DNA from: Cyclobacteriaceae bacterium
GTDB lineage: Bacteria > Bacteroidota > Bacteroidia > Cytophagales > Cyclobacteriaceae
Direction of reading: 5' to 3'
Assembly (NCBI GenBank): GCA_022842845.1
Contig: JALHOT010000006.1
Span: 1-64,000, forward strand
DNA: 64,000 bases
Of the stretch, positions 32,255 to 41,762 are shown piece by piece. Numbering within the stretch: position 1 is the stretch's first letter; every line of letters starts with the position of its first letter. The translations under genes and the position numbers were made by a program. The notes under the pieces were generated by a model, which saw only the letters and a program-made list of their open reading frames with translations, had not been told where the DNA came from and did not search any database.

Positions 32255-32294
32255 AAAAAAATCCGCCTGCTAATCTTTATGATCAACAGGCGGA
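32255..32294 (-). terminator. Rho-independent terminator of the amidohydrolase operon
   Basis: On the minus strand TCCGCCTG (32,287-32,294) pairs with CAGGCGGA (32,262-32,269), followed by TTTTTTT. Perfect 8-bp GC-rich stem plus U-run. Confidence 0.85.
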
Positions 32295-32318
32295 AGTTAC
32301 GTTAGGTTCAAGCTTAGT

Positions 32319-33623
32319 TTACTTCTGGGTTTTATTCAAACCCGGATCGCGCTTTAAGAATTCTTCATACAGCTGGGTATGGCGGCTAACCATCGGTATT
32401 TGCCATCCCTCAATAAATACATGCTTAATATTGGTTTTGGTTTCGAAAGGATCGCCATCGCTCACCAAAAGGGTGGCGCTTTTTCCCACCTCAATTGACC
32501 CAAGTTTATCTGCCACACCGAAAATTTCGGCAGGTACAATGGTGACAGCCCGCAATGCTTCCTCCTTGCCCATACCATAAGCGGCTGCATAGGCGGCATG
32601 ATAAGGGAGATTACGAACATTCTCGGCATTGCCCGTTCTGATAGCCACCTTTACCCCTGCCTTTTTCATGAGGCCAGGATTGGCATAGGCACGATCATAG
32701 CGATCGTATTCGCGGGAAGGAATCGCTTGCACGGGTCCGGCAATCACAGGAACACCTGCTTTCGCAATTTCATCGGCTACCCGCCAGCCTTCTAAAACCC
32801 CTGATAGCACTACCTTTTTCACTTTTTTCTCTTTGATCCACTTTAAGGCTGCCTGAATATCTTTTGATGCGTCTACTTCTATCATCAACAATTGTTCACC
32901 ACGCAGCACAGGCAGCAATGCCTGCAATTCAGGATAGTACGAAACACCCTTGCCTTTGGTAGCCGAGTCCAGCTTGTGGTATTGAATGGCTTTGTCCCAG
33001 GCATCGTTGAGCTTGGCCATGGCTTTCTCATTGGCCTTTTTGATATCATCATCTGATCTGCGATCGAAGAAACCTCTTCTGCCAGTGCTAGGGAAATTAA
33101 TCACCACGCCTTCGAAGCCAGCGTACATCTGGTCTGGGGTATAGCCATGCAAGTTGATGAGGGCTGCAGTACCAGGAATCAATCCCCCATCGGGTGCAGC
33201 GATTACGGTAGTCACTCCACTCACGCGTGTAACAGGGATAAGAGCAGAATTAGGGTTGATAGCCGTGAGGGCTTTCATTTGCGGAACGATGTCTCCCACT
33301 TCATTATAATCTACCGTGCGCGCCACTGAATTGACTTCTACTAAACCTAGGCGTGTACCGCCATCGATCATACCCGGATAAACCCATTGTCCTTTGCAAT
33401 CAATTACCTCTGCGCCTTGTGGTATTGTTACATTGGCACCAACAGCCTGAATTTTACCCTGGCTAATCACTACAGTTCCATTTTGAATAATACCCTTTGT
33501 AACTGTTTGAACAGAGGCATTGGTGAGGGCAAAAGTGCCAGTCTTTCCTTTCGGGCTTTGGGCTTGTGCTACTAATATAACACATGCCATTATTAAGCTT
33601 AGAATGTATGTTATCTTCTTCAT
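32319..33623 (-). CDS. Secreted amidohydrolase homologue lacking the H-x-H site
   Basis: 434 residues, signal peptide 1-21 (ending ILVAQAQ). Overall layout of imidazolonepropionase-like amidohydrolases: N-terminal beta domain, VYPGMIDGGTRLGL, a TIM-barrel region and the C-terminal LGSIEVGKSATLLVSDGDPFE. In place of the metal-binding D-x-H-x-H it has D-G-G-T-R, and AIRTGN replaces the catalytic T-D-S segment, so hydrolase activity through the usual centre is unlikely. Last of three tandem genes, 7 bp after the intact paralogue; a terminator follows. It may be a partner subunit of its neighbour. Confidence 0.88.
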   Translation of the reverse strand: MKKITYILSLIMACVILVAQAQSPKGKTGTFALTNASVQTVTKGIIQNGTVVISQGKIQAVGANVTIPQGAEVIDCKGQWVYPGMIDGGTRLGLVEVNSVARTVDYNEVGDIVPQMKALTAINPNSALIPVTRVSGVTTVIAAPDGGLIPGTAALINLHGYTPDQMYAGFEGVVINFPSTGRRGFFDRRSDDDIKKANEKAMAKLNDAWDKAIQYHKLDSATKGKGVSYYPELQALLPVLRGEQLLMIEVDASKDIQAALKWIKEKKVKKVVLSGVLEGWRVADEIAKAGVPVIAGPVQAIPSREYDRYDRAYANPGLMKKAGVKVAIRTGNAENVRNLPYHAAYAAAYGMGKEEALRAVTIVPAEIFGVADKLGSIEVGKSATLLVSDGDPFETKTNIKHVFIEGWQIPMVSRHTQLYEEFLKRDPGLNKTQK

Positions 33624-33630
33624 GGCTGTC

Positions 33631-35004
33631 TTAGTTTAAGCCGAACAATTTGACCATATTCAATTCGGCACCTTCCATGCAATTATCATGGTTGTGTCGG
33701 TATTCGTGGAAGGTAGCATTATCTACCACTTGTTTAGGATCTACATAGAGGCGCTGATCGTCCGCATCCTTTTCGCGATCGAAGCGTACTACGCCATCAA
33801 CCACCGTAATCATAGGAATAGCATAAGAAGAAAGGGGATGACCTTTGAAGATGGCGATATCAGCTTCTTTGCCTACTTCTAATGATCCTACCCTGCTTTC
33901 AATACCTAACTGCTTGGCAGAGTTGATGGTGATCATTGCCAAGGCTTCTTCATCAGACAAGCCACCATATTTTTGGGTTTTGGCTGCTTCGTGATAAAGG
34001 TGGCGGATCAGTTCCTCTGAGTCTGAGTTGATAGAAGTAACCACACCATTCTTCGCCAGGATGGCTGCGTTATACGCTGTTGAATAGTACACTTCAAATT
34101 TGTAAGCCCACCAGTCGGCAAAGACAGAAGCCATCGCACCATACTCGGCCAGTTCAGGAGCTACCTTAAAGCCTTCGTTCACATGTTGGAACACCAGCTT
34201 CTTAATGCCGAAATCTTTACAAACTCTCAGGAGCATGTAAATTTCATCTGCACGATAAGAGTGGCAGTGAATGATGATGTTGCCTTTTAAAATATCAGCA
34301 ATAGTTTCCTTTTTCAGATCATAAGCGGGAGGAGTACCTCTAAAACCTTTTTGGCTTTTGGCTGCATTGTAAGCATCCCAGGCAGCCATGTATTCTTTGG
34401 CTTCGCTGAAGGCCTCGCGTATAACGAATTCAACTCCCATACGTGTGCGGGGAACAATGCCATTGCCTTCTCCATGTACACGTGTCGGGTTCTCGCCCAG
34501 AGCAAACTTAATGGTGCGGGGAGCTCCTTCCATCTTCAACACTTCAGGATCGACTGTACCGTAGCGGTGCTTGATGGTTTCACACTGTCCGCCAATGGCA
34601 TTGGCAGAACCATGCATGGCATGAGATGTAGTGCAACCACCGGCTAAAGCGCGATAGATCGAAACATCAAGTGGATCTACTGCATCGCCCGTCCAAACCT
34701 GTGCGGTATTAGGTTGTGTTGCCTCATTAATGGCAGTAAGGGCAATGTGCGAGTGCGCATCAATGATGCCAGGCATCACATGCATGCCGTTGGCATCGAT
34801 TACCTGAAAACCTGTAGGAGCGGCAATGTTCTTTCCGATCTGACTTATTTTACCATCTTTCACCAGCACATCTGTATTTTCAAGCGTGCCTTGGGTAACT
34901 GTTAGTACAGTACCATTCTTGATCAGCATATTGCCTTTCTGCACCTGCGCAAAAACCGGAGTGATGAAGGCAAAGGCTAGGATTAAACTATATATCTTTT
35001 TCAT
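33631..35004 (-). CDS. Secreted amidohydrolase with intact metal site
   Basis: 457 residues from the ATG at 35004 (an ATG four codons upstream is equally possible). Signal peptide to about residue 19 (TPVFAQ). Metal-binding set present: MPGIIDAHSHIALT (H-x-H), IIIHCHSYRADEI, VFQHVNEGF and SINSDSEELIRHL with the aspartate. The C-terminal LGSIEVGKEADIAIFKGHP-type strand (here RVGSLEVGKEADIAIF) is standard. Imidazolonepropionase-related enzymes of this type act on cyclic amides or dipeptides outside the cytoplasm; substrate unknown. It lies between two paralogues that have lost these residues and is transcribed with them. Confidence 0.9.
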   Translation of the reverse strand: MKKIYSLILAFAFITPVFAQVQKGNMLIKNGTVLTVTQGTLENTDVLVKDGKISQIGKNIAAPTGFQVIDANGMHVMPGIIDAHSHIALTAINEATQPNTAQVWTGDAVDPLDVSIYRALAGGCTTSHAMHGSANAIGGQCETIKHRYGTVDPEVLKMEGAPRTIKFALGENPTRVHGEGNGIVPRTRMGVEFVIREAFSEAKEYMAAWDAYNAAKSQKGFRGTPPAYDLKKETIADILKGNIIIHCHSYRADEIYMLLRVCKDFGIKKLVFQHVNEGFKVAPELAEYGAMASVFADWWAYKFEVYYSTAYNAAILAKNGVVTSINSDSEELIRHLYHEAAKTQKYGGLSDEEALAMITINSAKQLGIESRVGSLEVGKEADIAIFKGHPLSSYAIPMITVVDGVVRFDREKDADDQRLYVDPKQVVDNATFHEYRHNHDNCMEGAELNMVKLFGLN

Positions 35005-35022
35005 CGTCAATTTCATTTAGCA

Positions 35023-36720
35023 TTAAAGACCTGGATCTTTGGTACCCTTCATTGGGAAGCTTCCATAAGAACCTACAGACATAGATCCTTCAAAAGAACT
35101 TCCATCCAGGGTAAGGTTCACCTCGATGGCCATGGAGTTACTGCCCATTTGAAAATCGAAAGTGAATGACAACTTATTGCCATCGACTTCAACATTCTTG
35201 ATTTCAGTTTCCTTATCAGACATGTTACTGGTAATCGACCCTGTATACACACCGCCAGCATTCTTCAATTTAATTTTACCTGTATTGGTGCCCTGGGGTG
35301 TTTCGGTAGAATAAGACCAGTTGCCCTGCACTTCTGCCTTTCCGCTTCCTTTCTCGGCCTTCTTCTCTTCCTTAACCTCTTGCTTGTAAGCTACTCCGTC
35401 AACAAATACATAACGAACTTTTGCTTTCTCATGGAAGTAAGGCTTATCACTGATCACCAGGTTAGCCATTTTACCGTTGTCGATGGTGCCCATGCGATCG
35501 CTCAAACCCAACAATTGGGCTGGTGTAGTCGTAAGGGCCGCCAGGGCCTGATCTTCCGTAAGACCTGCAGCAATCATGCGTCTTAGATTGGCCGGAATAT
35601 CTTTTGTTTTGGCACTTAATGTAGAAAAGCCAAAAGCGATGCCTGCCTTTTGAAAAGAAGCTGCCTGACCTGCGTATTTGGCGGCAAAGTCATTCTTTCT
35701 TTTTTCAAGGGCTTCTCTTTCTAATTCAACTACCGATTTAGCCTTCTTGTCATCCTTCTTTTCACCCACTTTTTCTTCCTTCTTTTCTTCTGGTAAATCA
35801 AGGCTTAAGAAAGGTTTAGCGTTGGCGGCTTTGATTTTATTCATCACATCCCAACCTTCTTTTACATCACCTAACATGAGCGAGAAACCAAAATCATTTT
35901 GAAGGGTGAGTACACGCTGTATGTCAAGAATTTTTTCAGACTTAAATAAAACTGGCTGTCGCTTATCGATTACCGGATAGAAAGCTTCCAACACCCGATC
36001 GGTAGAAGGACGCTCCAAACCAGCACGGTTAGCGGCATACATACTCTCATAGTTTTTACTTAGCGAAGCCTGACGATACAATTCCCGGAATTTGGCCATT
36101 ACACCGATAACAGTTGAAGGATATACTCTTTCTGCGCTTGTCAACTCTGCATAGAAAGCTGACTTGCTGGCAAGGACCATATTATCCGCAGAAGAACCTC
36201 CTAGTAAAATAATAGAGCCGTTGCCTGGCAGCATACCACCGTAAGGCACAACATGCGCGGTAGTAAAACCAATGTTACGCAGTTCCTCAATGGATTTTTC
36301 AGCAACGTTTAAACCATTGCGCACATCTTGCTGAGGGGTTATACCTGCTCGCTCATTGGTTGGGTTACCGGGATCTTTAGGTCTTTCTCTATTATTTTCT
36401 TCTTTTGGCTTTGTCACACCGGTTCTTGAGAGCCCATCAATAAAACCAGCATACACATACATACTATCGGCCTTGATAATGATGGCTTCAGGGGGCACTG
36501 CCACCGTTTTGCCTACTGCTTTGATGATTCCATCTTTCACCAGCACGGTGCCCATATCGATATTACGACCAGGCCCCTGGATAATGTTAACATTCGTGAT
36601 GGCATAGGTTCGTGATACAGGAGCCAGTGGCTTGTCGTCTTGCGCGTAAGTCAATGCGGGTAAAGCAAAGGCAAGCGACACCACCAGACTTCGGAGGCAC
36701 GAAAAATTGAATCGTTTCAT
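35023..36720 (-). CDS. Secreted amidohydrolase homologue without metal site, with C-terminal beta domain
   Basis: About 565 residues from the ATG at 36720, which begins a good signal peptide (MKRFNFSCLRSLVV..., ending LTYAQ); an earlier start at 36786 is less likely. N-terminal beta domain and VYAGFIDGLSRTGV mark the amidohydrolase fold, but H-x-H is replaced by L-S-R and later ligands are absent. A lysine/glutamate-rich insertion (EEKKEEKVGEKKDDKKAK) interrupts the barrel. After a second charged linker, about 90 residues form an added beta domain (GNWSYSTETPQG to GSFPMKGTKDPG). First gene of the three-gene operon. Confidence 0.88.
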   Translation of the reverse strand: MKRFNFSCLRSLVVSLAFALPALTYAQDDKPLAPVSRTYAITNVNIIQGPGRNIDMGTVLVKDGIIKAVGKTVAVPPEAIIIKADSMYVYAGFIDGLSRTGVTKPKEENNRERPKDPGNPTNERAGITPQQDVRNGLNVAEKSIEELRNIGFTTAHVVPYGGMLPGNGSIILLGGSSADNMVLASKSAFYAELTSAERVYPSTVIGVMAKFRELYRQASLSKNYESMYAANRAGLERPSTDRVLEAFYPVIDKRQPVLFKSEKILDIQRVLTLQNDFGFSLMLGDVKEGWDVMNKIKAANAKPFLSLDLPEEKKEEKVGEKKDDKKAKSVVELEREALEKRKNDFAAKYAGQAASFQKAGIAFGFSTLSAKTKDIPANLRRMIAAGLTEDQALAALTTTPAQLLGLSDRMGTIDNGKMANLVISDKPYFHEKAKVRYVFVDGVAYKQEVKEEKKAEKGSGKAEVQGNWSYSTETPQGTNTGKIKLKNAGGVYTGSITSNMSDKETEIKNVEVDGNKLSFTFDFQMGSNSMAIEVNLTLDGSSFEGSMSVGSYGSFPMKGTKDPGL

Positions 36721-36871
36721 GAAGTAAAGGTTTGGGTAAAACATCAGGTAAAAATGAAATATGGAGGAAAGAACTTTTTCCTGCAAACACAGTACAGGAG
36801 CGGTGCTTTAAGGACAGGAAAGGTTAAAGACTAGGTTACTTCAGACCGCCATTTTTATCTATTTTGCAAAC

Positions 36872-39310
36872 ATGAAAAAAATCCGATTCGCGGAACACAT
36901 TCTCCCGCATGTACTGGCTGTGCTTACATTCTTTTTAGTAACCCTCTTTTTCTTTAACCCTGTTTTCTTTGATGGCAAAGCCCTTCAACAGCATGACATT
37001 CAGCAATTTCAAGGGGGTGCCAAAGAAATTCAGGATTTCAGAAATGAAACAGGCCAGGAGGCCCTTTGGACAAACAGCATGTTTGGCGGCATGCCTGCCT
37101 ATCTTATTTCTGTGCAATGGAGCAGCGAAGCAATCGCTTATTTAAAGAAAGTAATCACCCTTGCCCTGCCGCATCCGGTTAGTAACATTTTTGCTGCTTT
37201 CATGTGCTACTATATATTATTGCTGGCCTTTGGCATCAGACCCTATCTGGCCATAGCCGGAGCCATTGCCTTTGGTCTATCTTCCTATATGATCATCGGT
37301 CTGGCAGCCGGGCACAACGCGCGTATAGGAGCGATTGCCTTTATGCCTTTGGTCGTAGCGGGCATACACCTAGCATTCTCTCAAAAAAGGATATTAGGTT
37401 TTGGTTTAACAACAGCCGGGCTTGCCTTGCACCTTCGCGAGAACCACGTTCAAATTACCTACTACCTGTTGCTGATTGTGTTGGGCTATGGCTTGATGCA
37501 ACTCATTACCGCTATTCGTGAAAAGAAAATCAACAGTTTATTGACCAATATAGCCTTGCTCATCCCTGCTGCCCTGATCGCGGTAGGCACCTACTTTGGA
37601 CCGCTATGGGCTGTGCAGGAATATTCGCCATTCACGATTCGCGGAAAATCAGAATTAGCAAGCAATGAACAAACAAAAAGCGATGCCCAGGGACTTGACA
37701 AATCTTACGCCTTCCAATACAGCAATGGTATTTTAGAACCACTAACCTTACTTATTCCCAATTTTTATGGAGGCGCTACGGCCAGCTTTCTGGTACAAGA
37801 CCCTGATAGCAAAACCTACAAAGCCTTGATGAGCTCGGGTGATCAGCAAATGGCCAATCAACTGGCTTCTTATAGCAGGGCCTATTGGGGTCCGCAACCG
37901 AATACCGCTCCTTATTATGCAGGCGCCATTGTTTGTTTGCTCTTCGCCATCGGTATTGTTTTCGCTGAAAAAAAATATGTAGCCTGGCTTGTTTCCATCA
38001 GCGTACTGGGTGTCATGATGAGCTGGGGTAGTAGTTTTGAGAGCTTCAACTATTTCTTGTTCGATTACCTGCCGGCTTACAATAAATTCCGCTCAGTAAC
38101 TTTCGCACTTTTATTGATCCTATTCGCTATGCCCTTGCTTGGATTGCTCGGCCTAGAGAAGTTATTGACATTATCCTGGAAGGAAGCACAGAAGCATTTG
38201 ATTTGGCCGGTGTCCATTGTGATGGGATTCTGCCTTGTACTGGGTATCACCGGTGGATTCGGTTCATTTATGGCTGAGGGTGAAGCCCAATTACCAAACT
38301 GGTTTATCAAAGCCCTGCAACAAGATCGGACAGCATTACTTAGATCAGATGCTTTCAGAGCATTCTGGTTCATCCTCATTTTCTGTGCTTTGGTATGGGC
38401 TTACTTGCAGCGATATATCAAAGAATACGTGGTTATAATCGGCTTAGTACTGTTGATGATTATAGACCTTGCCGGATTGGACAATCGTTATTTCACAAAA
38501 GATAATTACATCAGAAAACGCGACAATTCTTTCTTTGCTGCTACAGAAGCAGATCAGGAAATTCTAAAAGATAAATCGCACTACAGGGTATACAATTTGC
38601 AAAGCACTTTTGGTGAAGCACGTACTTCTTATTATCACCAGTCGATCGGTGGCTACCATGGTGCCAAGCTAAGACGCTATCAGGATTTATACGACTCTGT
38701 ATTATTCGAAGAGACCAATACCTTCATCAACGATTTACAAAGTGGCAGTCCTCGCTACGACAACTACGAGGTAATGAACATGCTGAATGTAAAGTATGTT
38801 ACTTATGGAAATCAGCGTAACAATATTATACCCAATCCTGCTGCCAATGGTCCTGCCTGGTTTGTACAAGGGGTCAAGGCTGTTAATTCGCCTACAGAAG
38901 AACTGGCCGCTCTTAAAGAAATAGATACACGCACAACTGCTGTGATCAATATTGCTTCTTTTAAAGAAGCAACCATAACAGCAGACTCAAGCGCCTCCGT
39001 TAGCTTAACCAGCTATCAACCCAATAAACTTGTGTATGAAAGTAACAGCATTGGCAATGGACTGGTAGTATTTTCTGAAATCTATTACCCAAAAGGATGG
39101 GTTGCCTTTATCGATGGAAAAGAGGCTGAGATTATCAGGGCTAACTACGTTTTACGCGCCTTGTATGTACCTGAGGGTAAGCATACCATTACATTCGAAT
39201 TTAAGCCTGCCTCGTATTATACCGGTGACAAGATTACGATGGCCTCCTCATGGCTGACGGTGTTAATTCTTTTGGGTGCTTTAGGCTGGAGCTTGCGCAA
39301 AAATGATTGA
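36872..39310 (+). CDS. YfhO-family large membrane protein
   Basis: 812 residues. About 12 membrane helices, beginning HVLAVLTFFLVTLFFFNPVFF and followed by a first periplasmic loop with QQHDIQQFQGGAKEIQDF and the typical WTNSMFGGMPAYLIS; a soluble C-terminal part of about 230 residues (YNLQSTFGEARTSYYHQSIGG, YNEVMNMLNVKY) ends in one more helix. YfhO proteins resemble GT-C glycosyltransferases and are linked to lipoteichoic or wall glycosylation in Bacillus; the role here is unknown. The end overlaps galK by 8 bp, so the genes are coupled. Confidence 0.88.
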   Translation: MKKIRFAEHILPHVLAVLTFFLVTLFFFNPVFFDGKALQQHDIQQFQGGAKEIQDFRNETGQEALWTNSMFGGMPAYLISVQWSSEAIAYLKKVITLALPHPVSNIFAAFMCYYILLLAFGIRPYLAIAGAIAFGLSSYMIIGLAAGHNARIGAIAFMPLVVAGIHLAFSQKRILGFGLTTAGLALHLRENHVQITYYLLLIVLGYGLMQLITAIREKKINSLLTNIALLIPAALIAVGTYFGPLWAVQEYSPFTIRGKSELASNEQTKSDAQGLDKSYAFQYSNGILEPLTLLIPNFYGGATASFLVQDPDSKTYKALMSSGDQQMANQLASYSRAYWGPQPNTAPYYAGAIVCLLFAIGIVFAEKKYVAWLVSISVLGVMMSWGSSFESFNYFLFDYLPAYNKFRSVTFALLLILFAMPLLGLLGLEKLLTLSWKEAQKHLIWPVSIVMGFCLVLGITGGFGSFMAEGEAQLPNWFIKALQQDRTALLRSDAFRAFWFILIFCALVWAYLQRYIKEYVVIIGLVLLMIIDLAGLDNRYFTKDNYIRKRDNSFFAATEADQEILKDKSHYRVYNLQSTFGEARTSYYHQSIGGYHGAKLRRYQDLYDSVLFEETNTFINDLQSGSPRYDNYEVMNMLNVKYVTYGNQRNNIIPNPAANGPAWFVQGVKAVNSPTEELAALKEIDTRTTAVINIASFKEATITADSSASVSLTSYQPNKLVYESNSIGNGLVVFSEIYYPKGWVAFIDGKEAEIIRANYVLRALYVPEGKHTITFEFKPASYYTGDKITMASSWLTVLILLGALGWSLRKND

Positions 39311-40451
39311 TCCATTAGTAAATACCTTTGAGAAAAAGTTTCTGCACAAACCCAGAATATTTCGTGCTCCCGGCAGAATCAATTTAATCGGAGAACACAC
39401 TGATTATAATGATGGTTTCGTGATGCCGGCTGCTATTGATAAGTCGGTAAAGCTTGCAATTACGAAGCGGCCGGACAATCAAGCCATTATTTATGCCCTT
39501 GACCTAAACGAAGAAAAGAGTTTTAGCATCAACAACACTACGCCTACAAAAGATTGGTCGACCTACATACAAGGCGTTGTTCATGGCTTTCAACAAAGGG
39601 GTTTGAAGCCGCAAGGCTTCGAAGCAGTCTTCACCAGCGATATTCCTGTGGGTGCTGGTCTATCTTCCTCTGCAGCACTCTGCAGTGCCTTTGCTTTTGC
39701 GCTTAACGAAATATTTCAATTTGGCTTAGATCGATTGAGCCTGGCTAAAATTGCCCAATATGCTGAACATCACTTTGCGGGAGTAAAATGTGGGCTGATG
39801 GATCAGTATGCCAGTTTATTTGGAAAAGAGAATTCTGTTATCCTGCTGGATTGCCGGCAAGAACAACACGAATACTTTCCTTTGCAACTGGTCAGTCATT
39901 CATTGCTGCTGATCGACTCCAAAGTAAAACATTCGCTGGCTTTATCGGCTTATAACAAAAGACGCGAAGCTTGCGAGCTTGCTGTCAGCATCATTAAAAA
40001 AGATAATTCTACAGTCAATAGCTTAAGGGATATACCACTCAACTTACTGGAAAGATATAAAGATAAGATGCCGGCAGAGGCATATAAACGAAGCCACTTT
40101 ATTGTGCAAGAAATTTCACGAACACAAGCAGCGGCTGATCTGCTTAAAACCAATGCTCTAACGGCTTTTGGTAAACTGATGTATGAAACCCACGAGGGGC
40201 TGAGTAAAGAATATGAGGTAAGTTGTGCTGAATCTGACTTACTCGTACAAATAGCCAGACAACATGCCATTACCGGGGCCCGCATGATGGGTGGAGGCTT
40301 TGGCGGATGCACCATTAACCTGGTGCAAAACGAATACCTCGAGAAGTTTAAAGATGAAGTCTTAAGATTATATAAAGATGCATTTGTTATTGAACCTGCT
40401 TTTTATGAGGTCTCAATAAAAAATGGTGTTCATGAAATTACTAATCTATGA
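39303..40451 (+). CDS. galK: Galactokinase
   Basis: 382 residues, same length as E. coli GalK. GHMP-kinase motifs: the sugar-binding signature APGRINLIGEHTDYNDGFVMPAA near the N-terminus, the phosphate loop PVGAGLSSSAALCSAFA and the C-terminal GARMMGGGFGGCTINLV. The catalytic aspartate is in GLMDQYASLFG. It phosphorylates galactose to galactose-1-phosphate, the first step of the Leloir pathway. No other gal gene is in the window. The start overlaps the YfhO gene by 8 bp and the stop overlaps the next gene by 4 bp, so it sits in the middle of a tight four-gene operon. Confidence 0.95.
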   Translation: MIDPLVNTFEKKFLHKPRIFRAPGRINLIGEHTDYNDGFVMPAAIDKSVKLAITKRPDNQAIIYALDLNEEKSFSINNTTPTKDWSTYIQGVVHGFQQRGLKPQGFEAVFTSDIPVGAGLSSSAALCSAFAFALNEIFQFGLDRLSLAKIAQYAEHHFAGVKCGLMDQYASLFGKENSVILLDCRQEQHEYFPLQLVSHSLLLIDSKVKHSLALSAYNKRREACELAVSIIKKDNSTVNSLRDIPLNLLERYKDKMPAEAYKRSHFIVQEISRTQAAADLLKTNALTAFGKLMYETHEGLSKEYEVSCAESDLLVQIARQHAITGARMMGGGFGGCTINLVQNEYLEKFKDEVLRLYKDAFVIEPAFYEVSIKNGVHEITNL

Positions 40452-40945
40452 GAAGCGTAAGCATTAAAACTGAAAAAGAGCCTTTTAACTGGAAAGCATT
40501 TTTTACCCTGTTTTTCATTCTACTACTATTTTTCAACATCATTTACTTCATTCTCGATCAATTTGAAGTTGACAAAGAGCCTGAGGTGACTTGGTACTTT
40601 CAGCGTGGACTGTGGGCCTTCTTTTATCCGCTGTTATTCTCTTCAGTAATGACCAATAACCTTACCAGGGCAAAGTTGATTATTTCAGATTTCGAAGGCG
40701 TGCAAGACTTTAATGCAAAACTCATTCAACGCATAGAGAAATTCAAAGTGAAGCAAGAGTCCACCAGTGCTGCACAAACTGTTTATGTACCCTCAGGGAA
40801 ATTTAAAAGCCTTTTTAATTATTGGTACGGAACTGAAAAAATTGCACTGCATATGAAGGAAGGTGAAGTATTGGTAACTGGACCTCTTAACAGAATATCA
40901 CAACTGGAAGACACCCTCACCTGGAACAAAGACTTTAAAAAGTAA
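40448..40945 (+). CDS. Two-helix membrane protein of unknown function
   Basis: 165 residues: an N-terminal cytoplasmic segment, a membrane helix (about 17-38), a short loop, a second hydrophobic segment (about 52-66), then a soluble C-terminal part with FEGVQDFNAKLIQRIEKF and SLFNYWYGTEKIALHMKEGEVLVTG. The C-terminal strand pattern resembles small membrane-attached PH-like or DUF domains, but no family can be named. ATGA overlap with galK and a 2-bp gap to the DUF2721-like gene show that it belongs to the YfhO-galK operon. Confidence 0.7.
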   Translation: MRSVSIKTEKEPFNWKAFFTLFFILLLFFNIIYFILDQFEVDKEPEVTWYFQRGLWAFFYPLLFSSVMTNNLTRAKLIISDFEGVQDFNAKLIQRIEKFKVKQESTSAAQTVYVPSGKFKSLFNYWYGTEKIALHMKEGEVLVTGPLNRISQLEDTLTWNKDFKK

Positions 40946-40947
40946 CC

Positions 40948-41349
40948 ATGGATATTTCAATCAATACACCTGCTCTGCTTTTTCCGGCCATTACACTTTT
41001 AATGCTGGCTTATACCAATCGCTTTCTGGCTTTGGCCACCCTCATTCGAAACCTTCACACTAAATACAAACAGATACAGGAAGAGAGAGATATTATCAGA
41101 GAGCAAATCAAAAACCTCAAACAGCGCCTCAACTTGATTCGCTATATGCAAAGTTCCAGTATTATTAGTTTTCTTTTCTGTGTACTCAGCATGCTGTTCA
41201 TTTATTTCCAACACAGCAACTGGGCAGTAGTTAGCTTTGGCGCCAGCCTTTTTGCCTTATTGCTATCGCTCTCTTTATCGCTCAGAGAAATTTCCATCAG
41301 CACTAGAGCACTGGAAATTGAATTAAAAAATATGGAGGAATTGAATTAG
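40948..41349 (+). CDS. DUF2721-like membrane protein
   Basis: 133 residues. N-terminal helix (about 8-28) with LLFPAITLLMLAYTNRFLALATLIR, a coiled-coil stretch (about 33-65, with QEERDIIREQIKNLKQRL), then two more helices (about 70-88 and 92-110) ending LREISISTRALEIELKNM. The helix / R-x-x-x-L-I-R / coiled coil / two-helix layout is that of DUF2721, whose function is unknown. Last gene of the YfhO-galK operon, overlapping the convergent lipoprotein gene by 4 bp. Confidence 0.78.
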   Translation: MDISINTPALLFPAITLLMLAYTNRFLALATLIRNLHTKYKQIQEERDIIREQIKNLKQRLNLIRYMQSSSIISFLFCVLSMLFIYFQHSNWAVVSFGASLFALLLSLSLSLREISISTRALEIELKNMEELN

Positions 41350-41759
41350 AGGCGGAAAATAAAAATAGGCTGAATAAAGGCAATGACCTGCCCATCAATA
41401 GAAAAAGAAGCTAACTTATACGAAGGACTGCATTCGCCATTCACCCTGTCTACATCAACACTGAATCGAAAAGTTTTTTGCTGCGTAGTTAAGGTATAAT
41501 CGCCTTCACCTTCTGGAAAAGATAGGAGGATACCTTCTTTGTAATAGGTAAACGACACCAAGTTACCTGTTTTACTATTCCTGACTTCTACAGCATTTAC
41601 ATCCAACTGTTTTGTAGCCAGGAGATTGCTACCGGTATTACCTTCAAAAATGAATTGGCATTCAACAAAAGGCATGCTGGTGCTTTCATGGCAACGCTCC
41701 ATACATGCAAATGAAGAACACAGGAAGGCAAAAATGGCCCAGGCAATCAGCTGTTTCAT
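41346..41759 (-). CDS. Secreted cysteine-containing protein, unknown
   Basis: 137 residues. Hydrophobic N-terminus to about residue 18 with cysteines at 14 and 19; Cys19 (FAC) could be a lipobox, so it may be a lipoprotein. The mature part is mostly beta (FVECQFIFEG, VNAVEVRNSKTGNLVSFTYY, YTLTTQQKTFRFSVDVDRV), with further cysteines that could pair. Located 3 bp after the PorP/SprF gene on the same strand, so it is probably co-expressed with it and may belong to the same cell-surface system. No family recognised. Confidence 0.65.
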   Translation of the reverse strand: MKQLIAWAIFAFLCSSFACMERCHESTSMPFVECQFIFEGNTGSNLLATKQLDVNAVEVRNSKTGNLVSFTYYKEGILLSFPEGEGDYTLTTQQKTFRFSVDVDRVNGECSPSYKLASFSIDGQVIAFIQPIFIFRL

Positions 41760-41762
41760 GAA

